From assembly GCF_015767675.1 (NCBI RefSeq), contig NZ_CP065218.1, positions 1,331,397 to 1,395,396 of the forward strand: a DNA stretch of 64,000 nt. Reading direction: 5' to 3'. The position numbers and the translations under genes were made by a program. The notes beneath the pieces were generated by a model. The model did no database searches, had not been told where the DNA came from, and was given only the letters and a program-made list of their open reading frames with translations. Below are positions 24,259 through 34,202 of this stretch, piece by piece (the first letter of the stretch is position 1; each line of letters begins with the position of its first letter). This DNA is from Vibrio navarrensis. GTDB taxonomy: Bacteria > Pseudomonadota > Gammaproteobacteria > Enterobacterales > Vibrionaceae.

Positions 24259-26328
24259 ATGTTATTAACCGCCAATCAGACAGCGCAGTTTTTTATCCAG
24301 AATGAGTATCATCATGTCGAATTGAGCGATAACCATCTGCTGCTCGCGTCGGTTGGCAGTGAAGAACATATCCCTTTCACCGTATGGAATGGTCAGGTAA
24401 AAGTTCAACGTGGCCTATTTTGGGGAGCGCTGCAATTTTTCGCCCACGAAGTGGATGGCCGTCAACAGAGCTGGCTGGTGCAAGGCTTGCCTTGGCCAGA
24501 GTGTCGGCTTTTTGCGCGTCAAGCGGTGAATTGTTATCAAGAGTGGCATAATCAGCAATGTCGCCAGTTGAGCCAGTATCTGCCGCATTGGGAAGAGGAG
24601 TTACACCGACTTGAACATCTTCCTGCTTATCTGCCTCATTCGGCATTAGAGGCGTGGGCAAATCAGGTTACCGATCAACTGACAGAGATGAAAATGTCGC
24701 TTGAGGAAGCGAAATTGCGTCTTCCTGAACGCGTCGCTCGGCTAGAACAGTGGCTGCGTCACGGCACTGAAAAATTGTTCGAACGCAATCAAGCATGGCT
24801 TGAGCGTGAGAGACGCAACTGGGAAGTGCTGTTCAATCAAATTGAGTCCTCGCCATTAAACATCTCACAGCAGTATGCAGTCTTGCTTAATGATGATCAC
24901 AACCTAGTGCTCGCGGGAGCGGGGTCGGGCAAGACCAGCGTGCTGACTGCTCGGGTTGCGTATTTATTGCAAAGTCATCAGGCGAGGGATGAAGAGATCT
25001 TGATGCTGGCTTTTGGCCGGGAGGCGGCAGACGAGCTGCGCCAACGTCTACGGGATAAAATCGGCTTGGCAGCGGAGAAAACCAACGTATCAACCTTTCA
25101 TCAACTGGGGCTGTCGATTGTCAATCAAGTTGAAGAGACGCCAGTGGACATCTGCCCGATGGCGTTGGATGATAAACTGCGTATGGCTTGGTGTGTCGAC
25201 TGGCTGAAGAAGCACTGGATGACGCCGACCAATTTCAAACGTTGGCAGAAACATCTCGCTAAATGGCCTATCGCCTATTTAACCGGTGATGATGAACTGG
25301 GTAGCCACGTTGAAAACCCAAAGTTGCTCTCTTGGTTGGAGAATCAAGTTTCGCAACTGGCTGCACTCGGTATTGGCAAAAAAGAAGTACAAGAACGGTT
25401 GGTGGAGCAGACAGACTACACGCGGCTAAACAGTGAGTTGGCGCTGTGCTGGCCCTGTTACAGTGCTTGGCAGAAGATGCTTAAAGAGAATAACCAAATC
25501 GATTTTCCGACCATGATCAGCCGCGCAACCCGCTATGTGGAACAAGGAAAGTTTGTGTCTCCTTGGCGATTTATTATGGTGGATGAGTACCAAGACATCT
25601 CGCCAGATCGTCTCGCTCTGGTGGAAGCGTTGAGTCAGCGAAGCAATAAACAGCCTGGTGCATCCTTGTTTGCGGTCGGAGACGACTGGCAAGCCATCTA
25701 TCAATTTGCGGGAGCGAGTGTCGACCTAACAACGGGTTTTCAAGCGCGCTTTGCTCACTCGACAGTGCACCAGCTCGACACCACCTATCGATTCAACAAT
25801 ATGATTGGGGAAGTGGCCAATCGCTTTATTCAGCAAAATCCTATTCAACTGAAAAAGCAGTTGAACAGCTTCAAGCAACAAAAGCAGAAAGCCGTTTATA
25901 CCGCGCCAAGTAACACGGTGGAAAAGATCCTTGATCAGTTGAATCGTCAAAGCAAAGGCAATAAATCGGTTTTGTTGCTTGGGCGTAACCATTACCACAA
26001 ACCCGATCTGTGTGACGATTGGATTAAGCGTTTCACGCAGCTTGATATTCGTTTTATGACCTGCCACGCCAGCAAAGGCAAAGAGGCAGATTACGTGATT
26101 ATACTGTGCGTCGATGAAGGTCAGTTTCCAGCGAAGAAAAAGCAGTTGCACCTCAACAATGCGCTTACGCTGTCTAGTGATGATTTTGCCTATGCTGACG
26201 AGCGCAGGTTGTTCTATGTCGCGTTGACCCGCGCTCGGGAGAAAGTGTGGATCACACACAATGGTTCAGGTTCGGGCTTTGTTCAGGAACTGGTTGAGGA
26301 GGCTTACCCTGTGATCAAACAGTCCTGA
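24259..26328 (+). CDS. helD: DNA helicase IV
   Basis: A UvrD/Rep-superfamily 3'-5' DNA helicase of about 689 residues, the length of E. coli HelD. An N-terminal regulatory region (1-200, helical, charged) precedes the motor. Motif I is LAGAGSGKTSVLTAR near 220, motif II MVDEYQDIS near 438, motif III GDDWQAIYQFAGA near 475, and motif VI VALTRAREKVWITH near the end. Start at ATG 24259, which sits about 10 bases from GAGAG; an in-frame TTG two codons earlier is too close to that site. It acts in recombination and repair. Convergent with the methylglyoxal synthase gene 9 bases later. Confidence 0.92.
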   Translation: MLLTANQTAQFFIQNEYHHVELSDNHLLLASVGSEEHIPFTVWNGQVKVQRGLFWGALQFFAHEVDGRQQSWLVQGLPWPECRLFARQAVNCYQEWHNQQCRQLSQYLPHWEEELHRLEHLPAYLPHSALEAWANQVTDQLTEMKMSLEEAKLRLPERVARLEQWLRHGTEKLFERNQAWLERERRNWEVLFNQIESSPLNISQQYAVLLNDDHNLVLAGAGSGKTSVLTARVAYLLQSHQARDEEILMLAFGREAADELRQRLRDKIGLAAEKTNVSTFHQLGLSIVNQVEETPVDICPMALDDKLRMAWCVDWLKKHWMTPTNFKRWQKHLAKWPIAYLTGDDELGSHVENPKLLSWLENQVSQLAALGIGKKEVQERLVEQTDYTRLNSELALCWPCYSAWQKMLKENNQIDFPTMISRATRYVEQGKFVSPWRFIMVDEYQDISPDRLALVEALSQRSNKQPGASLFAVGDDWQAIYQFAGASVDLTTGFQARFAHSTVHQLDTTYRFNNMIGEVANRFIQQNPIQLKKQLNSFKQQKQKAVYTAPSNTVEKILDQLNRQSKGNKSVLLLGRNHYHKPDLCDDWIKRFTQLDIRFMTCHASKGKEADYVIILCVDEGQFPAKKKQLHLNNALTLSSDDFAYADERRLFYVALTRAREKVWITHNGSGSGFVQELVEEAYPVIKQS

Positions 26329-26337
26329 TTTTTATCC

Positions 26338-26793
26338 TTACCTTTGTTGATAGACACAGGTTGGCGTGTCTGGAATGGTGATGGGCATCACTTCGCCCAG
26401 TTGATGGTTGCCAAACAGGAGATCGGCCGAAGAGGGATTGGTGGCAAGTGGAATGTTCCATACCGTTGCCAACCGGAGTAGGGCAATGACGTCAAATTGA
26501 TGCGGATGCGCGTCGAGCGGATCCCAGAAGAACACCAAAACGTCAATCTCTCCTTCGGTGATTCTCGCGCCGATTTGTTGATCGCCGCCCATAGGGCCAC
26601 TGCTCAATCTATCAAGGAACAGTGGTGTGTTCATCGATAAATATTGCGCGGTGGTTGAGGTGGCAACAAGTTGATGATTTTGCAATGCACTGAGATTTCG
26701 CTGAACCCACATTAGCAGGTCGTGTTTCATTCCATCATGAGCGACAAGCGCAATACGTTTCTTTGATGGAAGTGTTCTGGTTATCTTTTTCAT
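26338..26793 (-). CDS. Methylglyoxal synthase, divergent second copy
   Basis: A 151-residue paralogue of the canonical enzyme encoded 215 bases upstream at 27009-27464, identical in length. The reaction is dihydroxyacetone phosphate to methylglyoxal plus phosphate. Residues matching the E. coli catalytic or phosphate-binding set are kept: His and Lys in AHDGMKHD, the SGPMGGDQQ loop with Asp, Asp in FFWDPLD and His/Asp in HPHQFDV. The usual [11 protein letters not shown] has become PHQFDVIALLR, and the C-terminus is shortened and altered (ITIPDTPTCVYQQR). It may be active with altered regulation. Start at 26793, with GGACC(A)ATAATG upstream; longer frames add no family sequence. Confidence 0.85.
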   Translation of the reverse strand: MKKITRTLPSKKRIALVAHDGMKHDLLMWVQRNLSALQNHQLVATSTTAQYLSMNTPLFLDRLSSGPMGGDQQIGARITEGEIDVLVFFWDPLDAHPHQFDVIALLRLATVWNIPLATNPSSADLLFGNHQLGEVMPITIPDTPTCVYQQR

Positions 26794-26961
26794 TATTGGT
26801 CCTTTCCTAGCCAAAGCGATAATATGAAAATAATCGCTTAATGCTCATCTTAAGACGTCGTTGATAGGCTTGTTAACTAAATAAAGATAATTTGTTGCAG
26901 ATGTTTGATGCGCGCACGTTTCCGAGCTGTATTTTTGGGGCCTTAACTCTAAATCATTCAG

Positions 26962-26989
26962 CAAAAAAAAGCTGCCGTGATGGCAGCTT
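26962..26989 (-). terminator. Terminator of the canonical mgsA gene
   Basis: AAGCTGCC pairs with GGCAGCTT across a 5-base loop, followed by eight T on the minus strand. It separates transcription of the two methylglyoxal synthase copies. Confidence 0.85.
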
Positions 26990-27008
26990 AGAGTGTGAGT
27001 TTCTTCGC

Positions 27009-27464
27009 TCAGGTTCGTTCGGCGAGGTAAGCCTGATAATCAGGGATCTCAATATCCACCTCTTGCTCCAGCAAAGGCGAAGCGAAGAGAAACTTAGCCG
27101 TTGCACGGTTGGTAGCAACGGGAATGTTCCATACGCTGGCAATGCGCAGCAAAGCCTTGACATCAGGATCATGAGGTACAGCGTTCAGTGGATCCCAGAA
27201 GAAAATTAGCATGTCTATTTTCCCTTCAGAAATCAGCGCACCAAGCTGTTGGTCGCCGCCCATAGGTCCACTGATCATGCTCTTGATCGCCAATCCTGTC
27301 TCTTTGCTCAACATAAAACCTGTGGTTCCAGTGGCATAAAGAAAGTGGCGTTGCAGCTTTTCTTTGTTTTCTTTTACCCAGCGCAGCAGCTCTGGTTTGT
27401 AGTTATCATGCGCAACTAATGCGATATGTTTGTGCGCAGGCATGGTACGAGTTGTTTTTTGCAT
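27009..27464 (-). CDS. mgsA: Methylglyoxal synthase
   Basis: A 151-residue enzyme that converts dihydroxyacetone phosphate to methylglyoxal, a bypass that relieves sugar-phosphate overload. It has the full family pattern: [16 protein letters not shown] (His and Lys), TGTTG phosphate loop, [30 protein letters not shown] and [26 protein letters not shown] at 27464; a longer in-frame extension upstream is not conserved in the family. The gene has its own terminator downstream. The second, divergent copy lies just beyond, an unusual arrangement because most enterics and vibrios need only one. Confidence 0.93.
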   Translation of the reverse strand: MQKTTRTMPAHKHIALVAHDNYKPELLRWVKENKEKLQRHFLYATGTTGFMLSKETGLAIKSMISGPMGGDQQLGALISEGKIDMLIFFWDPLNAVPHDPDVKALLRIASVWNIPVATNRATAKFLFASPLLEQEVDIEIPDYQAYLAERT

Positions 27465-27516
27465 CAAAGTTTTCCGTTTGAATGACCATATTCGGTTTGC
27501 CCTTATTAAGCATAAC

Positions 27517-28530
27517 TTAAGGTTGGGATTCAACTGCTTTAACGTGAAAAGTCGGCCTGTATGCGGATGGTGATAAAGAGTCTTCAATAGTTGAGATCTC
27601 AAGCGTGTCGGGCGTTAACGGTTGAATATCAGGGCTTAACGTTTGCTCATAAGGGGCGCTGCGCAAAAATCGCACCGCTTGCTCAACGGATAAGCGACCC
27701 TGCTTGACCATTTGGTCGGTCGGGGCGAATTCCACTTTGTGGCGCAGTAAACCGCGATAAACGCCGTGACTCAAATAGGTCGACACCAGCCCTATCTGTT
27801 GTGACTTCCCGCTGATGCGCAGCTCACTGATGGCCGCTTCAATCGCGACTGCGCTACCGACTATGTAATCAACCGTTTGTGTCTCAATCACTTGTTGCAC
27901 TAAGTTACGTTGTAATTCTTTGTCATTGTCGGCAGAAAGATGAACCACCACCTTAACATCACTGTCTTGAATGGCGGCGTTGAAGCCTTGTGCGACGGGT
28001 TTGGTTCCTCCTCGGTTACTTGGGCCAAGTAACAGCGCGGTTTGAACCACACCACTGCCGGCAGGATGTTTTGTTGCCAAATAGCGCCCAGCCTGATATC
28101 CCATCCAATACCAATCAACACCAACGCTGCCTTTTAGCTGAGGGCGCTGATGCTCATCGAGCACCAGTTGATTGACGGTGGCGAAAACAGGCACCTCGCC
28201 ACTCCAGCGTTGCAAATCATCGTAGAATGCGTGCGAGTCGACCGTGCCGAGCAAAATAGCCTGTGCGCCCCATTGACGACATTGCTGAAGTTGTTGCTGC
28301 TGTTTAGTGACATTGGGGTAGCCGCCGGCTTCCAAAACGCGCAGCTCTACATTCAGTCTTTGCGCCGCCAAAACCATGCCGTAGTTGACCGATAGCCAAT
28401 AGGAATCTTTCAGGTGCGGATAGATGGCGCATAGCTTCTCGCTGGCAATGGCAGTGGAGGAAGTGAGAGTGGCGAAGAAAAGTAAGCCGATAGAGCTTAA
28501 TGTCGAACAAAGTGGGTTGGTTTTTAACAT
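27517..28530 (-). CDS. torT: Periplasmic TMAO-sensing protein TorT
   Basis: A 337-residue periplasmic binding-protein-like sensor. Signal peptide ends near SSTAIA. The sugar-binding-protein fold is visible: [27 protein letters not shown] near 50, [16 protein letters not shown] near 90, and HEDG-free hinge regions afterwards. In E. coli TorT binds trimethylamine-N-oxide and docks on the periplasmic domain of TorS. Here it is divergent from torS with 96 bases between the starts, which strengthens the call. The response regulator torR and the torCAD reductase genes are not in the neighbourhood. Confidence 0.82.
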   Translation of the reverse strand: MLKTNPLCSTLSSIGLLFFATLTSSTAIASEKLCAIYPHLKDSYWLSVNYGMVLAAQRLNVELRVLEAGGYPNVTKQQQQLQQCRQWGAQAILLGTVDSHAFYDDLQRWSGEVPVFATVNQLVLDEHQRPQLKGSVGVDWYWMGYQAGRYLATKHPAGSGVVQTALLLGPSNRGGTKPVAQGFNAAIQDSDVKVVVHLSADNDKELQRNLVQQVIETQTVDYIVGSAVAIEAAISELRISGKSQQIGLVSTYLSHGVYRGLLRHKVEFAPTDQMVKQGRLSVEQAVRFLRSAPYEQTLSPDIQPLTPDTLEISTIEDSLSPSAYRPTFHVKAVESQP

Positions 28531-28626
28531 GCAGCAAGGTCAATGTCAGTGGATTGCGGTAACTTTGCAGAATATAGCGTATTCTTTACCGCTTACCCAG
28601 TCGATTCAGCCATAGGTATCTTAAGT

Positions 28627-31527
28627 ATGTTACTTGCCACAGCCAGCATTGGCCGCAAATTGCTGCTCTCGTTTATTGCTTTGGCGATGTTAGTGATGAT
28701 CTCTGCATTGATTGGCGTATTGGGGTTCTCTTTGGTGGCGAAAACTGAGCGTAATGTTGTCGATACCGCCATTCCTGCAATGATAGAGGCGCGTCAAGTC
28801 TCCGAACTCAGCTCACGCATTATTGCCTCGGTACAAACCTTGTCGAACGCCAAAAATGAGCCCGAGCGTCAAGCGGCAGGCAAAGTCGTGTTTACCCAGT
28901 TAGATAAGTTGTTTTCACATATCAAGACGCTCGGCAGTAGTGGCTCGTTTGACCCTGACTTGCTTTTGCGTCTGGAAGTGAAGGTGCAGCAGGTTATTGA
29001 TAACTTGGCGCAGCTCGGACTCTCGGTTGAGACAAGGCTCAAATTGGCCTCGGAGATCGCAGCGCAAACCGCACAAATGCGTCTACTCAGTAACGAGCTG
29101 GAGCAACTGACGCGCACGCAAGTGCTCAATACCAGTACGACTGCCGTTGCCAACATTACCCATCTGTACGCTCTGCTCTCTGCGGGGGAGCGCGAAGCAA
29201 TTATCCAAGCGTTGGATGCGTTTGTTGAGGTGGATCTCGATCTTAGTGAGCGCCTGCATGAGTTGCATTTATTGGCGTTTCGCATGCTCAATCAGATTGA
29301 AGAAGCGCGCACCTTGAACAACGCACAGCGTATTGATGAGGTGAGCCGTGAGTTTGCCGCTAATCTTAAGGTGATGCAGCGACGGGTCTCGGCGGTGGAA
29401 GACCCCACACGTTTAGCGCAGATGGCGCAGCTATTACAGCAACTTGCCGAGCGAAAAAATGTCTTTTCTCTCCTTTCCCTGCAAGAGGAAAACAATCAGC
29501 AGTCTCAAATACTGATGCTAGCAACGGTGGATCTGTTTACCCAGCTAAACGGTACCGTTAGTCACTTGGTCGATGTGTCCAATCAGGCCACAAGCGAAGC
29601 GGCGCAAGCACTCACGCACACTTTGGATTTTGCCCGTACTTTACTGACGCTCATTTCGTTGTTGGGTTTCGCGATTGTTGTGTTGATCGTGTGGCGTGTG
29701 GTGTATGTGTCAGTCGTCAAACGTTTAACCGAGTACTCCGCTGCGCTGCTTGCCGTCGCTCAAGGGGATCTGAATGTCTCACTGCAAGTTCAAGGGCAGG
29801 ATGAATTGGCGCAAATGGGACGCGCGATCATCAAAGCGCGTGATACCGCTCAAGCATTGAAAATTGTGGCGGAAGGTGAAGCGCAGGTCAAATGCGAACT
29901 GCAAGAACACAAAGCGCATCTCGAAAAAGTGGTGACGGAGCGCACGGGTCAGTTGCAGCTCACCAATGAAAAACTCAATAATGAGGTGCTCAATCACGCG
30001 AAAGCGCGTATTGAAGCCGAACAGGCAAATCGCGCTAAGTCGGCTTTTTTGGCGACCATGAGCCATGAGATACGTACACCGATGAATGGTGTTTTAGGCA
30101 CAACGCGACTGCTCATCGATTCAGGGCTCAATGCTACTCAACGGTACTACGCGGATATCATTGAGCGCAGCGGGCATAATTTGCTCTCCATTCTCAATGA
30201 CGTGCTCGACTATTCGAAAATTGAGGCGGGGCATTTACCAATCCGTCTTGCGCCTTTTGATTTGCCGCGATTGGTGCAAGATAGTTTTCAATTGATGAAA
30301 AGCCGAGCGAAAGAGAAGCAACTGGTGTTTGATTATCACCTTGAATCTGATTTAAGCCACTACTGGCTCGGTGATGTGACCCGCTTAGGGCAAGTGTTAA
30401 ATAACTTAGTTAGCAATGCGATCAAATTTACCACCGACGGTGACGTGGATATTTACGTCTGCCGCGATCCTGAAGATGAGAAGCGAGTGCTGTTTGAAGT
30501 GAGCGATAGCGGTGTTGGGATCGCTCCAACTGAACTGGCGAGATTATTTGATGCTTTCACACAGGTTGGTGAAGGGCATTCTCATGTTGGCGGAACCGGT
30601 TTAGGGCTGGCGATCAGTAAGCGATTGGTCGAAGCGATGGGCGGCGAGATCGGCGTCGAATCTGAGCCAAACGTTGGCAGTCGGTTCTGGTTCAGTGTGC
30701 CGCTCGAAAGCACCGAGGTGCCGGAAGAAAGTGAAGCTCTTGCCCAGCCATGTGTGAGCACTGTGTCGGCGACGATTCTTCTGGTTGAAGACAATCCTGT
30801 GAATCGCTTGGTCGCGGAGGGTTTTCTGCACAGCTTGGGCCATCAGGTATGGGTGGCAAAAAATGGATCAGAGGCAGAAGCGCTCGCGCGGCAACACGCT
30901 TTTGATCTTGCCCTGATTGACATTAATCTTCCGGATTGCAACGGCTGTGATCTTATACAGCGTCTCAAAAGACAAGAAGGCAGCTTGAATTGCAACACGC
31001 CGATGGTGGCCGTTTCTGCGCATGTTTTTGATGAGGAGGTCGCGCAGTATCTCGCGGCTGGCTTTGATGGCTATCTGGCAAAACCGTTGCAAAAAGAAGC
31101 GTTGGCGGAAGAAGTACAATATTGGCTTTGCCAGCCCAATGAGCCGAAAAACCAGTCAGCTAGCGAGGTCATCTCTTTGCTTGATAGAGAAAGTGAATTG
31201 CTGAACGTCGAGCTGCTTAACGCGGATCTGCATATTCTTGGGCAAGAAAAGATGGTGCAAATTGTTACCCTATTTACCCAAAGTAGCCAAGAAATCGCGG
31301 CTCAAATGGCACAGGCATCGGTTGCAGGCGATGGCGAAAAAATAAAGAATTTAGCCCACAAGCTCAAAGGCAGCGCAGGCAGTTTAGGTCTCACCAGCCT
31401 GATGACGCTTTGTCAACAAATTGAAGCCGACATTTCGCCTTTGCAAGCCTATCGAACAGAGCTGCAGACATTGGACACCGTGCTTATTGACAGCATAAGG
31501 GCGCTAAATGCACAGCTTGGCCTTTAA
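28627..31527 (+). CDS. torS: Hybrid sensor histidine kinase TorS-like
   Basis: A 966-residue tripartite phosphorelay kinase. Layout: TM1 (about 9-33), a long helical periplasmic sensor (35-335), TM2 (338-362), HAMP (to 415), coiled coil, HisKA with MSHEIRTPMNG (His near 480), HATPase with N box LNNLVSNAIKF (about 590) and DSGVGIA, receiver domain with VEDNPVN (about 718) and phosphoacceptor Asp in LIDINLPD, and a C-terminal HPt with AHKLKGSAGS (His near 910). This is the TorS architecture, and torT is divergent upstream. ATG 28627 is chosen; the frame opens earlier but the extra residues overlap the torT promoter region. Confidence 0.85.
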   Translation: MLLATASIGRKLLLSFIALAMLVMISALIGVLGFSLVAKTERNVVDTAIPAMIEARQVSELSSRIIASVQTLSNAKNEPERQAAGKVVFTQLDKLFSHIKTLGSSGSFDPDLLLRLEVKVQQVIDNLAQLGLSVETRLKLASEIAAQTAQMRLLSNELEQLTRTQVLNTSTTAVANITHLYALLSAGEREAIIQALDAFVEVDLDLSERLHELHLLAFRMLNQIEEARTLNNAQRIDEVSREFAANLKVMQRRVSAVEDPTRLAQMAQLLQQLAERKNVFSLLSLQEENNQQSQILMLATVDLFTQLNGTVSHLVDVSNQATSEAAQALTHTLDFARTLLTLISLLGFAIVVLIVWRVVYVSVVKRLTEYSAALLAVAQGDLNVSLQVQGQDELAQMGRAIIKARDTAQALKIVAEGEAQVKCELQEHKAHLEKVVTERTGQLQLTNEKLNNEVLNHAKARIEAEQANRAKSAFLATMSHEIRTPMNGVLGTTRLLIDSGLNATQRYYADIIERSGHNLLSILNDVLDYSKIEAGHLPIRLAPFDLPRLVQDSFQLMKSRAKEKQLVFDYHLESDLSHYWLGDVTRLGQVLNNLVSNAIKFTTDGDVDIYVCRDPEDEKRVLFEVSDSGVGIAPTELARLFDAFTQVGEGHSHVGGTGLGLAISKRLVEAMGGEIGVESEPNVGSRFWFSVPLESTEVPEESEALAQPCVSTVSATILLVEDNPVNRLVAEGFLHSLGHQVWVAKNGSEAEALARQHAFDLALIDINLPDCNGCDLIQRLKRQEGSLNCNTPMVAVSAHVFDEEVAQYLAAGFDGYLAKPLQKEALAEEVQYWLCQPNEPKNQSASEVISLLDRESELLNVELLNADLHILGQEKMVQIVTLFTQSSQEIAAQMAQASVAGDGEKIKNLAHKLKGSAGSLGLTSLMTLCQQIEADISPLQAYRTELQTLDTVLIDSIRALNAQLGL

Positions 31528-31530
31528 AAA

Positions 31531-31556
31531 AACCTCCGCACAAAGCGGAGGTTTTT
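31531..31556. terminator. Bidirectional terminator between torS and the convergent small gene
   Basis: AACCTCCGC pairs with GCGGAGGTT across a 5-base loop, with A's before and T's after, so it can work for both strands. Confidence 0.85.
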
Positions 31557-31574
31557 AGCGTTATCGGGCAGAGT

Positions 31575-31763
31575 TTAACGCCAATCGTCATCACGGTTTA
31601 CGCTACTTTCCAGCGCATTTAGGTCGTCGTCGAATGGGTGTTCGATACGGCCCCGCAATGCATCCAACTGGTTTTCCAGCATATTGACGGTCTCATAATC
31701 TCCTTCGGAACAGGCGACGTAAATTCGCTGTTCCAGAGCTTCGATACGATCCCGGATACTCAT
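31575..31763 (-). CDS. 62-aa conserved-looking hypothetical protein
   Basis: Short acidic helical protein, MSIRDRIEALEQRIYVACSEGDYETVNMLENQLDALRGRIEHP…, with heptad-like spacing of hydrophobic residues that suggests a coiled-coil hairpin. A very good GGGAGG lies before the ATG. It follows the cis/trans isomerase gene by 25 bases on the same strand and ends at a terminator, so the two may be co-transcribed. No function can be assigned. Confidence 0.7.
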   Translation of the reverse strand: MSIRDRIEALEQRIYVACSEGDYETVNMLENQLDALRGRIEHPFDDDLNALESSVNRDDDWR

Positions 31764-31787
31764 GGGAACCTCCCTGACTCGATTGCT

Positions 31788-34142
31788 TCATCGGTTTTCA
31801 AAACGATTATAGTCGAGTAAACCAAATTCGATCGGTTGATCGTTACGATACCATTGATGCACTTTGTCACTGGTCGGCCAAAATTGCGTCGAACTACGGC
31901 GAATAGCGAATTTATCCAATAACTTAAGGTAATCTTCTTCGCTGCGTATCGATTTCAATGATTGAACGAAATCGACGACTTGTGCTTCATTGATAACAAA
32001 AAATGCTGCTGGGTAACTGCCTAGCACGCCACGCACGATAGTGAGATCGTCATTCGCAGGATCACGGTTTTTATCTTCGCTAAATAAGCTAGAGATGTTC
32101 ACGTGAGCGTTATTTTTCAGCAAGGTAAACAGTTGCTCTTTGCCTGAGTGCGATGTCACCATCAACATACTGATTTGTGCAACTGGCCCTAGCGCTTCGC
32201 CTTTGACCTGATTGAGCGAGTTCAGTAAAGCTTCGTGACTCTTGCTAAGCCCAGTATCGACGATCTCATAGCGGTCATTGAGTACCGCACTCACTTGATT
32301 GCGCAAAATATCGTACAGTTCGGACTTAGGATCGTCGGTATGGTAGACCACGCTCGTCGGTTGGTTAAAAGGCGTGATGTTGCGTTGTAGGAAATCACTC
32401 AGTTGTGGGCTTTGTTGTTGATACCAACTTGAGTGCTCAACATGACGCATCTGTGCAGGTAACAAAGCAATAAAGTTGCTTTCGCCTTCCAAACGCAAGA
32501 AGTCCATAAACATTCGAGTCATCAGTTGGTGACCGAAGTTGCCATACACATCGAACCCTGCGACTAAAAGGTAGTGGATGCGCTCCAGCAGCGCGTAATC
32601 GAGCACCCAAGCCGTTTTCGGTTTTTCACCGACTAATCCCTGTACCACGGATGCACTGTCGAAATGGCGAAACACCGTTAAAGCAGCGTTGGCGTTTTCT
32701 CCATTGCCGTCCCAAATGATCTCGGTGGTCAAGTGAGTGCCATTTTTGAACCAATGATTGATGAACTCCGATTTTGCTTCTAAATAACGAGCTTGCTGCA
32801 CCGAGTACTTGACCCAGTTTGTTACGGGAAGCGCATTGCTTTCCAGCTCTGCGGGTAGTTTTAGATTGTCTGCCTGCGAGTGATAGAACTCATTGACTTG
32901 TGGCATGTCCGCTTTATCAGGATCAAGGAAGAATACCCAAAAGCGGTCATTGATGACATTCAGGGCTAACTGACCACGGCAGACTGGGCCTTTGATGTAG
33001 GCCATAATGGTATTTTGCGCGTTGTCTAACATGAACTTAAAGCGCGATTTTACCGGCAGATCGATAAAGGCGGTCATGGGATTGGCGGCCACATCGGGAT
33101 CATAGCTAGGCAACTGTGCGACGTGGTAATCGGCGTCAATAAACCACGCTTTCCAGTCTGAAATTCGCTTGCTGTTTAAAGCAAATGGCATGTGGGTTTT
33201 GTCCACAATCGCCCCTTGCTCTGGGATGATGCGATAGTAGACGCGCTCTACGCCAGGATCGTCGTATGGACGTCGTGTTGCGATGCGTTTCACAGGCTCT
33301 CCGGGAGGGGTGGATGAACGCACTAAGGTAAAGAAACGTGGTGCGCCCTCAAGCTCAGAGAAATAGAGGTGCGAGAGAAACAGGTGTTCGTAAATGTATC
33401 GTGCAGCGAGTTGGTTTTTAGGTGAATGTTGGTTGAGCAACTGCTCATAGCGCGAGATCTCGCCAGCGTGCGCGTTGCTAAGAGGGAGTGGTTCGTTCAT
33501 GATGGCGCCATTCTCAAGCCATGCCATCAAAGTCTGGTACTCATCTGCCGACAGGTTTGGCATGCCAAAGGGCATCCCCCAAGTGGGGTGATCTTTTTCG
33601 TACTGAGCGTATTCTTCGATTGTCGGGCAGGTTTGTTCTCGATCAATCGAAAAATCAAACCCGGTTAACTGGTCTTGCTGCGGCAAAGGGTGGCGTTCTT
33701 TTTGCTGCAATAGACGGGCGACCAAGCCTGCTTCAAGGTTGGCGACGCCCGTTTGCTCACGTTCATTCAATACTGGATGGAAGCTGGCTTCGCGCCACTG
33801 CTGCGTGGTTTCGGCATCCTCAAATAAGCGAGTCGGCGCCGAGGCAGTTAATCGAGTTCCTTGATAAACCAGTGCCTTGCTAGCCCCTCTATCGATGCCC
33901 TCAACAGAAGAAAGTTTTAGCTGACAAGGGGCATCGTAGCAGGCGTGACAAACGACGCAGCGATTATCCAAGATCGGTTTGACTTGCTGAAGGAAAAAAT
34001 CGGCTGGTACTGAGGCGTTTGGAGCGATGCGCTCTCTGACCTCGGCTTTACCAAATAACTGGTTATAGTTAATGCCAACATAAGTTGCACAACCTGCAAA
34101 CAGGGTGGTCAAAAATAGTAGGAAAAATGTCCGTAATTTCAT
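31788..34142 (-). CDS. cti: Fatty acid cis/trans isomerase
   Basis: Periplasmic enzyme of about 784 residues that converts cis to trans double bonds in membrane phospholipid acyl chains, stiffening the membrane under solvent, heat or salt stress. The N-terminus has a lipoprotein-like signal (FLLFLTTLFAGC), and a cytochrome-c haem motif CVVCH follows near residue 60, as in Pseudomonas Cti. The remaining sequence (KTHMPFALNSKR, LFLSHLYF, TEIIWDGNGENANAAL) is typical of the family. I start at the ATG at 34142; ATGs 8 and 20 codons upstream are possible. Cysteines beyond the haem motif (HACYDAPCQ) are present. Confidence 0.88.
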   Translation of the reverse strand: MKLRTFFLLFLTTLFAGCATYVGINYNQLFGKAEVRERIAPNASVPADFFLQQVKPILDNRCVVCHACYDAPCQLKLSSVEGIDRGASKALVYQGTRLTASAPTRLFEDAETTQQWREASFHPVLNEREQTGVANLEAGLVARLLQQKERHPLPQQDQLTGFDFSIDREQTCPTIEEYAQYEKDHPTWGMPFGMPNLSADEYQTLMAWLENGAIMNEPLPLSNAHAGEISRYEQLLNQHSPKNQLAARYIYEHLFLSHLYFSELEGAPRFFTLVRSSTPPGEPVKRIATRRPYDDPGVERVYYRIIPEQGAIVDKTHMPFALNSKRISDWKAWFIDADYHVAQLPSYDPDVAANPMTAFIDLPVKSRFKFMLDNAQNTIMAYIKGPVCRGQLALNVINDRFWVFFLDPDKADMPQVNEFYHSQADNLKLPAELESNALPVTNWVKYSVQQARYLEAKSEFINHWFKNGTHLTTEIIWDGNGENANAALTVFRHFDSASVVQGLVGEKPKTAWVLDYALLERIHYLLVAGFDVYGNFGHQLMTRMFMDFLRLEGESNFIALLPAQMRHVEHSSWYQQQSPQLSDFLQRNITPFNQPTSVVYHTDDPKSELYDILRNQVSAVLNDRYEIVDTGLSKSHEALLNSLNQVKGEALGPVAQISMLMVTSHSGKEQLFTLLKNNAHVNISSLFSEDKNRDPANDDLTIVRGVLGSYPAAFFVINEAQVVDFVQSLKSIRSEEDYLKLLDKFAIRRSSTQFWPTSDKVHQWYRNDQPIEFGLLDYNRFENR

Positions 34143-34202
34143 TTGTTTATTCTGGAAAAATGACATAACCACAATTAAAGCAGATGCCGCGCCTGACAAC
34201 AA

